Assembly: GCF_032970905.1 (NCBI RefSeq)
Contig: NZ_JAWJZA010000008.1
Strand: one strand, 5' to 3'
Source: Veillonella absiana
GTDB taxonomy: Bacteria > Bacillota > Negativicutes > Veillonellales > Veillonellaceae
Length of the DNA: 64,000 nt
In this document: one piece after another, positions 1 through 9,752 of the stretch
Position numbering within the stretch: the first letter of the stretch is position 1
How the letters are laid out: the number at the start of each line of letters is the position of its first letter
The notes under the pieces: generated by a model
Seen by the model: the letters and a program-made list of their open reading frames with translations, nothing else
What the model was told of the DNA's origin: nothing
The model's database searches: none
Translations under genes and position numbers: made by a program

Positions 1-92
1 TGGAGCACTTTGATTTCGCATCGATCTTCAAATCTTAAGTGTTGTCCTCTTTCGCGAGGTAGGGTATTAATGGTATTATTTAGGTAGTCCAT
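1..92 (-). mobile_element. IS30-family transposase, N-terminal part, cut by window edge
   Basis: Reading leftward from an ATG at 92-90, about 30 codons are open to the window edge. A good ribosome site (GGAGGCAATCACT before ATG) precedes it. The translation contains RGQHLRFEDRCEIKVL, which resembles the N-terminal helix-turn-helix segment of IS30-family transposases (pattern HLTxEERxxIE). IS30 transposases are DDE enzymes that move the element by cutting its terminal inverted repeats. The likely outer end of the element is an A/T-rich segment near 177-198 (GTTCAATTTCATTCTACAAT), judged only by its position upstream of the transposase; the partner repeat lies outside the window. The family call rests on a short segment, so it is moderate. 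Confidence 0.55.
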
Positions 93-199
93 AGTGATTG
101 CCTCCGGTTAATTTTGTGTCGTGACTTAATTTTACCATTGATGCAATCCTATGGATCTTTTTATTTAGTTTTAGTGTTCAATTTCATTCTACAATTTAC

Positions 200-622
200 G
201 GACACACTCCCACTGCGAATTTGTGCAGAGCACAAAGAGCCACGTCTGTGTCCATAGCTCTAACACACGAATACCCTGAGAGCCGCAGTAACCTCCCATT
301 CCTAGCATCTATCTTTAATTGCACGTTCACAACCGTAGTCCATAGAGCAGTATGAGCGAGCCCACCTCCACACATCCCGTAGAACGTGCCCATTCCGGCC
401 CGCTCTACCCACGTTGCGGAAATCTCATCAACCAACCTACAGAGTACCCCAAGCGGTACAATACACCCGCGTTTCCCCGCCAGTGCCACAAAATTCCTCA
501 AAACCTATGCATACAAAAATTTCCTCTGTATCTTATTTCAATGCGACATTACGCCGAAGGCGTTTAGGAGCGAGAAAAAGATATAGAGAAAATTTTGCCA
601 TTGCATTAAATTTGAGAATTTA
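200..622. other. Gene-poor stretch beside the IS end
   Basis: I see no convincing gene here. Open frames occur on both strands, but none has a ribosome site or a recognisable sequence, and the longest (minus strand 501-196) starts at a TTG and stops at the presumed IS boundary. The stretch is richer in G and C than the neighbouring intergenic DNA. It ends with a tiny hairpin (GCC-GAA-GGC near 552-560) followed by GGAGCGAG, a pattern repeated elsewhere in this window. Confidence 0.4.
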
Positions 623-1084
623 CTATAAATGACCTTTTGCAGTCAATTGATCCACATTAATTTTGATGACAGCCGTTGATTTGTGCGCACTATTAATGTA
701 TTTCATGCCTGGCTCCATAAAGTCAGCAGAATATTTATCTAAAAATAGTTTTAGTGCATAGCCCCATTCCTCAGCATCACTAGGAATGATTTCGGCAGTA
801 CCTGTGATTATAACACTTTTATATTTCGTACTAAATTTATCTGGCAATGTTTCCACATCAGTGACCACGCTAAATGATACATTTGGATTTGCCATGATGT
901 TATCGATTTTTTGACCCGTTGTGGTGCCATGTACATACACAGCTTTGCCATCATATACATAGCTAATTGGCAAAGAATACGGAACGCCGTCCTTATTTAC
1001 AGTAGCTAATGTGCCAAATAACGCTTGTTCCATCACCTCTGGGATTAATTCAACAGGTAATTCTCTATCTTTTCTACGCATCAT
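623..1084 (-). CDS. Pyridoxamine 5'-phosphate oxidase family / NimA-like flavin-binding protein
   Basis: About 153 residues beginning MMRRKDREL, followed by a split-barrel FMN-binding fold: FGTLATVNKDGVPYSLPISY, then an HG near residue 57 and a KIDNI segment. This is typical of small pyridoxamine-phosphate-oxidase-like proteins, including those annotated as 5-nitroimidazole reductases (Nim). Such proteins bind FMN or heme-type cofactors in the cytoplasm; the substrate here is unknown. The frame stays open upstream to 1135, but the only well-placed ribosome site (AGGTGA) sits just before the MM pair at 1084/1081, so I place the start there. It lies downstream of the methyltransferase gene in the same direction with a 68-base gap, so they may be co-transcribed. 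Confidence 0.75.
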   Translation of the reverse strand: MMRRKDRELPVELIPEVMEQALFGTLATVNKDGVPYSLPISYVYDGKAVYVHGTTTGQKIDNIMANPNVSFSVVTDVETLPDKFSTKYKSVIITGTAEIIPSDAEEWGYALKLFLDKYSADFMEPGMKYINSAHKSTAVIKINVDQLTAKGHL

Positions 1085-1152
1085 TTCACCTAATAATTTA
1101 TTACTACTCAAATTTTCTACAGCTAGTACATCCAATTACTAATTGTCATCCT

Positions 1153-2820
1153 CTATTTATTTTCTAAGAACCCAAATAATTCCATGCGATTCACCAATGC
1201 TTTGTAATACTCCTCAGCCATAGCCTCATAGTTTTTCGGATTACCACTGCCATCACCGAATGCAGTTGCAATGATCTCCTTCTTCAACTCCGTCTTGGTT
1301 TTTGATTCTTTCAACAATGTCATAAAACTAAGGTCCTCCTCGGTTACATCACCGATGGCCTCGTTGTATGGCGTGCCCGGATACATAAACCCTTTAGCCG
1401 CTCCGTTCACCACGGATTTCACGAACGTAACAAAACGCTCAGGCACATAGGATTTGTTATCCACGTATTTCGGTTTTTCCACCTTGGTGAAAGCAAATCG
1501 AATGCCCCCACGAATCATATGGTCTAGCACCATTTGATACAAATTCTCCTCATGCATAGCCTCTACCGTTTGGCTTTTGGATTTCATGTCAGCTTTCAAA
1601 AGGGCCATAGCCTCCGCCATGGTGAAAGTTTGGTGCCCTTGCATCAACGCATGGAATACAGATTTCACAACTTGATCCTCGAAGGAACCAAGGAATTCTT
1701 CCTCAAAGAGGATGTCGTAATAGAACTCATCCATGACAGCTTTCACAAGGTCATTATCCGTTGGAGTAACAGTACTACTAGTCTCATCATCAATGGATAT
1801 ACCATTAAATGTATCGCTAATCGCATAATTAACGCTTTCTACAGCGCTATTTTTACAAATAATGGATTTTCTAAATTGCGTATCCAGAACGAAGTCCACA
1901 TATTGCTCTAATACCACTTGATTGGCCACACCATCCGCACCGATTTGGCAGACTGAGCCGTTCATCAATTCGCCCGCAACAGGATTCAAGGATACTAATT
2001 TTTCAGCTAGCACAATGTCCAAGCGTTTTACCATGGACAATGTTAAATCCGCATCGCACACATAGCTCAAGCCGTGTTCCGCTAAATGGTCAACAAATTG
2101 ATGGAAATACACAGGGTCATTATTGGGTTCCAAATGATCATGACCTACATAGTAATCATGTTTCTGCACAGTTTGGCGAAGGGCATTTAAGAATTTAGCA
2201 TTTTTCTTTTGCAAATCATCATAATTGAGAATTTGAGCACCTACCACACTGGCCACGTATTTGCCACGTTTCACCTTATCACCATGGCTGAGCTCAGGGC
2301 GAGATTTATTGGCGAACAACATGAGCTGACGCACTTCCTCCATCGTATGCCACCCAGGATACGTATTATAGGATACATAGGCGATGCCATTATCTACTAG
2401 ATTTTCTGAAATCACGCGGAGCATGGCATCTTTCACATCGTCGTTTACCCAGGAATACGTACCATGAGCGATGATGTAATCAAATTGTCCAAAATCTGCG
2501 TCAATATCAAGAATATCCTTTTGCACGAGTTGTACATTATTTAGTCCCATTTCAGCAATGATAGCTTGCCCTTGTTCCACTTGACTCGTAGACAATTCCA
2601 CGCCTGTGAAAGTCGCCTCAGGATGATACACCGCTTGAGAGATAATATTCCCACCAAAGGTAGACCCTAGCTCCAATACGCGAGCCGTTTTAGCAGGTGG
2701 TGGTGTTAATCCCAACAAACGAGCATGGGCTTCTAAATAAGTTGGCGTAGTATAGGGAAACGGTTGGGAGGTGTATCCCAATTCACGGTAAATCTCTTGT
2801 TGTTGATCATCTTTGCTCAT
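1153..2820 (-). CDS. Class I SAM-dependent methyltransferase with regulatory domain
   Basis: 555 residues. The N-terminal third carries a Rossmann methyltransferase fold: motif I ARVLELGSTFGGN (about residues 45-58), an acidic loop after strand 2 (TFTGVELS) and DYIIAHGTYSWV as motif IV. Then comes YNTYPGWHTMEE, characteristic of the 'methyltransferase regulatory domain' proteins, and a long alpha-helical C-terminal half (DFVLDTQFRKSIICK and beyond). This architecture is known in many bacteria, but its substrates are mostly undefined; protein lysine methylation has been proposed for relatives. It is cytoplasmic with no signal peptide. The downstream flavin-type gene follows closely. Family assignment is good; target unknown. 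Confidence 0.8.
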   Translation of the reverse strand: MSKDDQQQEIYRELGYTSQPFPYTTPTYLEAHARLLGLTPPPAKTARVLELGSTFGGNIISQAVYHPEATFTGVELSTSQVEQGQAIIAEMGLNNVQLVQKDILDIDADFGQFDYIIAHGTYSWVNDDVKDAMLRVISENLVDNGIAYVSYNTYPGWHTMEEVRQLMLFANKSRPELSHGDKVKRGKYVASVVGAQILNYDDLQKKNAKFLNALRQTVQKHDYYVGHDHLEPNNDPVYFHQFVDHLAEHGLSYVCDADLTLSMVKRLDIVLAEKLVSLNPVAGELMNGSVCQIGADGVANQVVLEQYVDFVLDTQFRKSIICKNSAVESVNYAISDTFNGISIDDETSSTVTPTDNDLVKAVMDEFYYDILFEEEFLGSFEDQVVKSVFHALMQGHQTFTMAEAMALLKADMKSKSQTVEAMHEENLYQMVLDHMIRGGIRFAFTKVEKPKYVDNKSYVPERFVTFVKSVVNGAAKGFMYPGTPYNEAIGDVTEEDLSFMTLLKESKTKTELKKEIIATAFGDGSGNPKNYEAMAEEYYKALVNRMELFGFLENK

Positions 2821-2928
2821 TATGTCCTCAATTTCTATATTATATCAGGGGTATATCATTCTACTTACTTCAAGTAGTGTCAGGAATATTGCAGAGTTAA
2901 TTCAAATAGCTTTGCAAGGTCTGTTCAG

Positions 2929-4255
2929 TTATTTCAAATAGGCTTGGAAATCTCGTTCCAATCGTTCCAAACTAGATTTGATCTGTTCCGTACGTTTTGC
3001 AGTTGTTTGTTCTTGTTTCGCCACTTGTGCTTTGCTTTCACGAATCATGCGATCCACCTCAGCTGGTTGTGGACCACCTTTGGTAGCACGGCGTTCTACA
3101 ATGCGGCGTGGGTTGAGGACCTCTCTAAATTGGCTTTCACTAAGAGGGAAAGTACGAGGAGCCTCAGAAATATCTGCATGGGCAATATCCTCAGCGTAAA
3201 TTCGTTGAATTTCAGCATATGGGAAATCTGTTGGATGGTAATCGTTGGCACGCGCCACCGTTACCATATCGGAGGCCACGTGATGACCAACGCGGAATGG
3301 AATATCGTAATCACGCATCAATGTATCTGCTAATTCTTGAGAGGCTGTCCAATCTAGGTTCAGTTCTTGTTCTGCCCGAACTGGATCGATTTGTAAAGCC
3401 TGTAGTACATCATCAAATTGATCTAGCAATTTTGCTGTATCGCGGACCATTTCCACGGTTAATGGACTGCGGGAGTCAATAAGTCCAGGAGTCGTATTAT
3501 GGGTACAAATAATAGCACCTTGTGCATCACCTACAATAGTAGATGCATCCATACGCGTATTATTCAAAATACCAGGATTACGTTTTTGTGGCATCGCACT
3601 GGATACATAGGTATTCTTGCCCCCTTCTTGTAAGAGAATCCGTGGATGTGGTTGCGCATATTGAGTCATCAAATCCTCAATAAAATTGCCCACACGAATA
3701 GCAATCGGTGTTACCACACCAGCCGCCTCTACAGGGTATTCTAATGTATACAGTTGCGTTGCATCATAGGAGTTGTCAAAAACACTATCAAATCCTAAGT
3801 AACTCGCCATGCGTTCACGATTGAGTGACCAACCTGTACCATTTAATACCATGGATCCCATAGGGCTGCGATTAATATGGTCATACATATGATCAATGCG
3901 TTCATAATCACGTTCAAATCCTGTCGCAAAGGCCTGTAAATAAATTACCATTATGAATAACTGTTTGCAACGCCTTCGCAAAATCAGCACTATATTTCTT
4001 GTCTAATAAACCTTCATCAGTGTTGATAATGATAGATGCCTTATTGATTTGTCCTAACCAATAGAAATTATCGTGCTTCTTGGAGAGATCTTTCTTTGTG
4101 TCTTCACTCATTCTTTGTACCCCCTGTTGGATCGTTGATTTAGTAACTTGAGATGTTGTTGCTACCACTGCATCAGCTGCGAAACTCCGTGGCGCCCCTG
4201 CAAATGAAGTTGTTACGAGTAATGTTATAAGACCTAACAAATATTTACGTTTCAT
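2929..4255 (-). pseudogene. Broken exported argininosuccinate-lyase-like (aspartase/fumarase superfamily) gene
   Basis: Two overlapping frames make one damaged gene. The first part (4255 to about 3940) begins MKRKYLLGLITLLVTTSFAG, a clear signal peptide ending near SFA-AD, then a helical segment aligning with the start of the lyase fold. The second part (about 3940-2929) begins in another frame at QAFATGFERDYERI and holds the superfamily signature SSAMPQKRNP, then TASQELADTLM, DYDIPFRVGHHV and RRATKGGPQP as in argininosuccinate lyase. At the junction the frame shifts and, by comparison with full-length lyases, roughly 70-80 residues are missing, including the GRSRNDQ-type and catalytic His regions. 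The product is therefore very unlikely to be active. A leader on this normally cytoplasmic enzyme family is unusual. Confidence 0.75.
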
Positions 4256-4321
4256 AAACCTCTCCTACTCTATATACACATCCTAAATCATACATTCTAA
4301 GCATTATACGTTTATTATACC

Positions 4322-4353
4322 AAAAAAGGTGCCCTCTTTCGAGGACACCTTTT
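4322..4353. terminator. Bidirectional intrinsic terminator after nifJ
   Basis: Stem AAAAGGTG-C-CCTC with GAGG-A-CACCTTTT around a TTTC loop, with A and T runs on the flanks. It lies 75 bases past the PFOR stop codon and before the broken lyase gene. Confidence 0.8.
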
Positions 4354-4427
4354 CTATTAGAACGTATCTAATTCGTAGATATCACTAGAGAGTTGTTGCC
4401 AACTCACCTAGCCTATATTTAGTTGAA

Positions 4428-7400
4428 TTATTTTACGTCTTCAAAACCTTTTTGTAAGCGTACATAGCTTAAGCGACGTTCTTTAGCATCTTGTTCTGTT
4501 TTAGCGAACAATTCTTCAGCAACATCTGGAGCTGCTTTAGTTAAGGATGCGTAACGTACTTCGCCTTTCAAGAAGTCTTGGAAGGATTCAGTTGGTTCTT
4601 TGGAATCCAAGGAGAATGGATTTTTACCTTGTTCTTTAAGAGCAGGGTTGTATCTGTAAAGATCCCAGTAACCAGCTGCAACTGCTTTGCGTTGTTCTTC
4701 TTGAGCTTTACCCATACCAGCTTTAATACCATGGTTGATACATGGGCTGTAAGCGATGATCAAGGAAGGACCTGGATAAGCTTCTGCTTCTGTGATAGCT
4801 TTCATCATTTGGTTTTTATCTGCACCCATAGCGATTTGAGCTACGTATACATAACCATAGGACATTGCCATCATGCCAAGGTCTTTTTTCTTAGTACGTT
4901 TACCAGAAGCTGCGAATTGAGCAACTGCTGCTACGTTTGTAGATTTAGACGCTTGACCACCAGTGTTGGAGTATACTTCAGTATCGAATACGAAAATGTT
5001 AACGTCTTCGCCAGAAGCTAATACATGGTCAACACCGCCGAAGCCGATATCGTATGCCCAACCGTCACCACCGAAGATCCAGTGGGAACGTTTAACCAAG
5101 TATTGTTTTTTAGCAACGATTTCTTGAAGTTCAGGAGTTGTAGCACCTTCAGCTTCGATTGCTGCTAACAAACGATTTACACGGTCACGAGAACCAGCAC
5201 CTTGTTGAGCTTTTTCTGCCCAATCTTCAAGAGCTGCTTTCAATTCGCCAGTTGCAGTAGCTGCAGCTGCTACAGCAGTTGCCACTAATTGCTCACGAAC
5301 TTTTTTAGTACCGATGTACATACCATAGCCGTATTCAGCATTATCTTCGAACAAGGAGTTTGCCCAAGAAGGACCTTGACCTTGTTGGTTAGTTGTGTAT
5401 GGAGAAGCTGGCATGGAAGCACCCCAGATAGAGGAACAACCAGTAGCATTCGCAATCATCATACGATCGCCGAACAATTGAGTAATCAATTTAGCGTAAG
5501 GAGTTTCACCACAACCTGCGCAAGCGCCGGAGAATTCGAATAATGGTTTTTCAAATTGGGAACCTTTAACTGTGTCTTTTTTCATTGGGTTAGCTTTTGT
5601 AGGAAGAGCTACACCATATGCCCATGCTTCTGCTTGTTCGATTTCGCTGTCGATGGAAGTCATTACGATAGCTTTACCTTTAGGGGATGGACAAATGTCA
5701 ACACAGTTACCGCAACCTAAGCAGTCCAATGGGGATACTGCGATGCGGAATTTAAGATCTTTAGCACCAAGTGCATCGATAGTGTCGAAGTGTGCAGGAG
5801 CTGCTGCTACTTCTTCTTCTGTCGCTAAGATAGGACGAATTGTAGCATGTGGACACACGATGGAACATTGGTTACATTGGATACAGTTTTCAGGCAACCA
5901 TTTTGGAACGAATAATGCAGCACCGCGTTTTTCGTAAGCTGCAGTACCTGCAGGTAATGTACCATCTTCGTAACCTTCAAATGTGGATACAGGTAAATCA
6001 TAACCAGCTTGTGCATTGATTGGTTGTGCAATATTTTGTACGAAAGATGGGCAAGTTTCGCAACCAGGTTTAGTTGCTTTAGTACCTTCTTCTACAGCAT
6101 TTTTCCAGTCTGCAGGAACGTCAACTTTTACAAGTGCATCAACACCAGCGTCGATAGCAGCATTGTTCATGTCAACGATATTTTGACCTTTTTTACCATA
6201 AGAAGTTACTACGGAATCTTTCAAGTATTTGATTGCTTCATCAACAGGGATGATTTCAGTCAATTTGAAGAATGCAGCTTGAGTTACCATGTTGATACGA
6301 CCGCCCAAACCGATTTCGGAAGCGATTTTCGCAGCATTGATGATGTAGAAATTCAATTCTTTTTCAGCAATTTCGCGACGTAATTTAGCAGGTAAATGTT
6401 CTGTCAATTCTTCTGGAGTCCAAGTACAGTTCAATAAGAATGTACCACCTTTTCTGATACCACGAATCAAATCGTAGTCATGTACATAGGATTGACGATG
6501 ACATGCAACGAATTGAGGTTCAGTAATCAAGTAAGGTAAGTTGATTGGGTTTTTACCAAAACGAAGGTGAGACATTGTTACGCCACCAGATTTTTTGGAG
6601 TCATAATCGAAGTATGCTTGTGCATACAAATCAGTGTGGTCACCGATGATTTTGATAGCAGATTTGTTCGCACCAACAGTACCGTCAGAACCGAAGCCCC
6701 AGAATTTACATTCGGATAGGCCTTCAGTATTAACGTCTACACCTTGAGCGCGTTCCAAGGATAAGAATGTAACATCATCATTGATACCCAATGTGAAGAA
6801 TTTTTTACCGCTTTCAGAAGCCAAGTTATCAAATACTGCAACAACATCTGCAGGGATGATATCTTTGGAGGACAAGCCATAACGACCAGCGATAACTTTT
6901 ACATTCAAACCACCGTCAACAACTGCTGCTTGAACGTCTAAGAACAATGGTTCAGCTAATGCGCCTGGTTCTTTTGTACGGTCAAGAACTGCAATGCGTT
7001 CAACAGTTTTAGGAAGTGCTTTTAACAAACGATCAGTAGCAAATGGGCGGAACAAATGAACGTTGATGAAACCAACTTTGCGACCCAATTTGTTTAAGTA
7101 ATCAACAGTAGATTCTACTACTTGTGCGGAAGAACCCATAGTTACGATTACGTCAGTAGCATCAGGAGCACCGATGTAATTGAACAATTGGTAGTTAGTA
7201 CCAGCCAATTTGTTAACTTCGCCCATGTAATGTTCTACAACGTCTGGAAGAGCTAAGTAGAATTTGTTGGATGCTTCACGATGTTGGAAGTAAACGTCAG
7301 GGTTTTCTGCAGTACCACGAGTTACAGGAGCATCTGGATTCAATGCACGTTCACGGAACGCTTGAACTGCTTCCATATCTACTAATGGTTTTAAATCTTC

Positions 7401-7964
7401 ATAATCCCAAATTTGAATTTTTTGAATTTCGTGGGAAGTACGGAAACCGTCGAAGAAGTTGATGAAAGGTACACGAGTTTTGATAGCTGTTAAATGTGCT
7501 ACTGCGCTCAAGTCCATAACTTCTTGTACGGAAGATTCAGCTAACATAGCACAGCCAGTTGCACGAGCAGCCATAACGTCTTGGTGGTCACCGAAGATCG
7601 CCAAAGCATGTGCAGCTAATGCACGAGCAGCAACTTGGAATACACCTGGAAGTAATTCACCAGCTACTTTGTACAAGTTAGGAATCATCAATAACAGACC
7701 TTGGGAAGATGTGAAAGTAGTTGTTAAAGCGCCTGCTTGTAAGGAACCGTGAACTGCGGCAGCAGCAGCAGCTTCAGATTGCATTTCTACAACTTGAACT
7801 GTGTTACCGAAGATGTTTTTACGACCAGATGCAGACCATTCGTCAACGTGTTCTGGCATTGGAGAAGATGGAGTGATTGGGTAAATCGCTGCCACTTCTG
7901 TAAAACCATAAGATACGTGAGCAGCCGCTTGGTTGCCGTCCATAGTTTTAAATTTACGACTCAT
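4428..7964 (-). CDS. nifJ: Pyruvate:ferredoxin (flavodoxin) oxidoreductase, single chain
   Basis: 1178 residues, the usual length for one-chain PFOR. It converts pyruvate and CoA to acetyl-CoA, CO2 and reduced ferredoxin in the cytoplasm, the central step of lactate and pyruvate fermentation in this group. Visible in order: the N-terminal pyrimidine-binding domain (YPITPSSPMPEHVDEW, about 29-44), the transferase and CoA domains, two 4Fe-4S clusters (CIQCNQCSIVCP near 693 and CLGCGNCVDICP near 747), CAGCGETPY near 812 for the proximal cluster, and the thiamine diphosphate site GGDGWAYDIG near 963 with NTGGQ further on. The start has AAGGAGG ten bases upstream. A LysR gene is divergent across a 398-base spacer and may control it. 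Codon choice is strongly biased, as in a highly expressed gene. Confidence 0.97.
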   Translation of the reverse strand: MSRKFKTMDGNQAAAHVSYGFTEVAAIYPITPSSPMPEHVDEWSASGRKNIFGNTVQVVEMQSEAAAAAAVHGSLQAGALTTTFTSSQGLLLMIPNLYKVAGELLPGVFQVAARALAAHALAIFGDHQDVMAARATGCAMLAESSVQEVMDLSAVAHLTAIKTRVPFINFFDGFRTSHEIQKIQIWDYEDLKPLVDMEAVQAFRERALNPDAPVTRGTAENPDVYFQHREASNKFYLALPDVVEHYMGEVNKLAGTNYQLFNYIGAPDATDVIVTMGSSAQVVESTVDYLNKLGRKVGFINVHLFRPFATDRLLKALPKTVERIAVLDRTKEPGALAEPLFLDVQAAVVDGGLNVKVIAGRYGLSSKDIIPADVVAVFDNLASESGKKFFTLGINDDVTFLSLERAQGVDVNTEGLSECKFWGFGSDGTVGANKSAIKIIGDHTDLYAQAYFDYDSKKSGGVTMSHLRFGKNPINLPYLITEPQFVACHRQSYVHDYDLIRGIRKGGTFLLNCTWTPEELTEHLPAKLRREIAEKELNFYIINAAKIASEIGLGGRINMVTQAAFFKLTEIIPVDEAIKYLKDSVVTSYGKKGQNIVDMNNAAIDAGVDALVKVDVPADWKNAVEEGTKATKPGCETCPSFVQNIAQPINAQAGYDLPVSTFEGYEDGTLPAGTAAYEKRGAALFVPKWLPENCIQCNQCSIVCPHATIRPILATEEEVAAAPAHFDTIDALGAKDLKFRIAVSPLDCLGCGNCVDICPSPKGKAIVMTSIDSEIEQAEAWAYGVALPTKANPMKKDTVKGSQFEKPLFEFSGACAGCGETPYAKLITQLFGDRMMIANATGCSSIWGASMPASPYTTNQQGQGPSWANSLFEDNAEYGYGMYIGTKKVREQLVATAVAAAATATGELKAALEDWAEKAQQGAGSRDRVNRLLAAIEAEGATTPELQEIVAKKQYLVKRSHWIFGGDGWAYDIGFGGVDHVLASGEDVNIFVFDTEVYSNTGGQASKSTNVAAVAQFAASGKRTKKKDLGMMAMSYGYVYVAQIAMGADKNQMMKAITEAEAYPGPSLIIAYSPCINHGIKAGMGKAQEEQRKAVAAGYWDLYRYNPALKEQGKNPFSLDSKEPTESFQDFLKGEVRYASLTKAAPDVAEELFAKTEQDAKERRLSYVRLQKGFEDVK

Positions 7965-8181
7965 GTGATTATTGCCTCCTTAAACATAAAGCAAAATAAA
8001 GTACACTTGCTTAACCTATTATAATGTATAGGAATAATAACCATTACAAACTTGCGCACATCGCAAAATAATGCAATAATATATATGTTATATATTATTA
8101 GCATTATATTGTTTTGTGCTAGTTTAATGGAGCACAACCTATAATTCCTAATATCATAACTTGATACAGCCTTGTACCTTA

Positions 8182-8211
8182 ATTATAAACTTTCAAGGCC
8201 TGTAGTTGCAA
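8182..8211 (-). promoter_or_regulatory. Candidate nifJ promoter
   Basis: On the minus strand, TTGCAA (8211-8206) and TATAAT (8187-8182) are 18 bases apart. This would give a leader of about 210 bases before nifJ. A second TATAAT occurs nearer the gene (about 8025) without a good -35. The whole 7965-8362 spacer holds no gene and is the shared control region of nifJ and the LysR gene. Confidence 0.4.
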
Positions 8212-8362
8212 TACAAACAAGGGTCGAAGCCTTGCCAATTCCGCGACTTATGATTTACATTTAATCATGGTTAATTGCAATTAAGTAATGCTAAGTAATA
8301 TTGGTTCTCATTTATGCGTTCAGATTACTTATAACCCGTAGTTATGTTTCAGGGGGTGTCCT

Positions 8363-9286
8363 ATGGATTTTCACCATTTAAAATATTTTGTTGAAGTTGC
8401 TGACCAAAAGAGTTTCAGTAAAGCCGCTCGCAACTTACACATTTCACAATCAGCCATCAGCCGTACTATTAAAGCCTTAGAAGACGAACTAGGGGTAGTG
8501 CTCTTTATGCGTAATGCTAAATCTGTGGAATTGACTGATGGTGGTACCATTTTCCTTACTCATGCTAAACGTGTAGTATTCATGTTCGAACACTTAAAAA
8601 CTGATTTTGAAAATGAATTTAGATTAGAGCAAGGTTCTATCAGAATTGGTATTCCTCCAATCACTGATGCACCAATTTTTGCGCAGCTATTAGGTGAGTT
8701 CAAAAAGGTATATCCTCAAATTGAATTAGAATTATACGAGCAAGGCTCCAAGAAGGTTGAAATTAGTGTCCAAGAAGGTTTGATTGATATTGGTATCATT
8801 TGTACAAGACCAAATCCAAAAGAATTCGAATTTTTCTATCTTACTAGCGATCCTTTAGCTGTAATCTTGCCAAAGAGTAGTTCTCTAGCAAAAGAAAAAG
8901 AATTAAGACTAGAACAACTTTCAGAAGAAGCCTTTGTATTACACAAGGATGATTTCAATTTACATGATGAAATCATTAAGGCTTGCAAACATGCTGGGTT
9001 CCAACCTCATATCGTATTTGAGACGAGCCAACGCGATTTGATGTTACAAACTGTATCTGCTGATTTGGCTATCGCTATGTTACCAAGTCGTCTCTGTCCT
9101 ACTGAAGGAGAGAATACTGAAGTAGGTTCCAAAGTTGTAGTACGTCCACTCGTTCCAGAAATTACACATACATTGTATGTTATCTGGAAAAAAGGTCACT
9201 ACCTCTCCCACGCTTCTCGTTTATGGCTTGATTTTGTTAATTCTAAATTACCATTACCTGGTTTCCATCCTGAGGAACAAAACTAA
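8363..9286 (+). CDS. LysR-family transcriptional regulator, divergent from nifJ
   Basis: 307 residues. The N-terminal winged helix-turn-helix is typical: MDFHHLKYFVEVADQKSFSK, then AARNLHISQSAISRTIKALE (about 21-40) and ELGVVLFMR. The remaining part is the periplasmic-binding-like effector domain, with the IRIGIPP strand that opens it. LysR proteins often regulate a divergent gene, here PFOR, but the effector cannot be told. The ATG is preceded by AGGGGGTG. Its stop codon overlaps the ATG of the following small membrane protein (TAATG), which implies translational coupling. Confidence 0.9.
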   Translation: MDFHHLKYFVEVADQKSFSKAARNLHISQSAISRTIKALEDELGVVLFMRNAKSVELTDGGTIFLTHAKRVVFMFEHLKTDFENEFRLEQGSIRIGIPPITDAPIFAQLLGEFKKVYPQIELELYEQGSKKVEISVQEGLIDIGIICTRPNPKEFEFFYLTSDPLAVILPKSSSLAKEKELRLEQLSEEAFVLHKDDFNLHDEIIKACKHAGFQPHIVFETSQRDLMLQTVSADLAIAMLPSRLCPTEGENTEVGSKVVVRPLVPEITHTLYVIWKKGHYLSHASRLWLDFVNSKLPLPGFHPEEQN

Positions 9287-9696
9287 TGATTCAAAACAAC
9301 GGGCTCGCATCAAAATTGCGGGCCCTTTTGAAAGCAAAAATGACACCGCTCTGGATTGCTATATTAATCCTTGCCGGCGTCGTCATATATCAACAAGTGA
9401 TGATAGTGGCTTTGCTAGATCAACATGCGCTAGACCATGACACGAGTGATGTATACAGTTATGAAAGTCGCATTACCAATCTCGAAGGTCGTAGCAACAT
9501 GCACGGTAGCATGATTGATGATATTAATAAACAAATCTTCTATCTTCGCTCGGACAGTGCCAAATTCGACTGGGAAATTAAACAACTGCAATGGCAATTC
9601 CCAGACCTTCAAGTCAAACCACCAGCCGCCAAGGTTAATCATGAGTTAGACTTTGATGCTAATCCGGGCAAAGTACCGGATGTAAAAAAACTCTAA
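9286..9696 (+). CDS. Small single-pass membrane protein of unknown function
   Basis: 136 residues, unrecognised. A short basic N-terminus is followed by one hydrophobic helix (TPLWIAILILAGVVIY, about residues 20-35), then a hydrophilic region that is probably outside or periplasmic, with heptad-like helical stretches (ITNLEGRSNMHGSMIDDINK) and a Pro/Lys-rich tail. Its ATG overlaps the stop of the LysR gene, so the two are probably one transcript ending at the terminator at 9703-9751. Function unknown. Confidence 0.7.
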   Translation: MIQNNGLASKLRALLKAKMTPLWIAILILAGVVIYQQVMIVALLDQHALDHDTSDVYSYESRITNLEGRSNMHGSMIDDINKQIFYLRSDSAKFDWEIKQLQWQFPDLQVKPPAAKVNHELDFDANPGKVPDVKKL

Positions 9697-9702
9697 AACT
9701 AT

Positions 9703-9751
9703 AAAAGGGTATTAGCTTACGATGACATACATCTAAGGCTAACACCCTTTT
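9703..9751. terminator. Bidirectional intrinsic terminator
   Basis: Arms AAAAGGGTATTAGC and GCTAACACCCTTTT, one mismatch, loop of 21 bases, with A and T runs. It lies between convergent genes and can serve both. Confidence 0.85.
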
Positions 9752-9752
9752 T

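Noticed and set aside
196..501. Minus-strand open frame of 101 codons near the IS end
   Set aside because: TTG start without ribosome site, unrecognisable sequence, stop coincides with the presumed IS boundary, and competing frames exist on the other strand.
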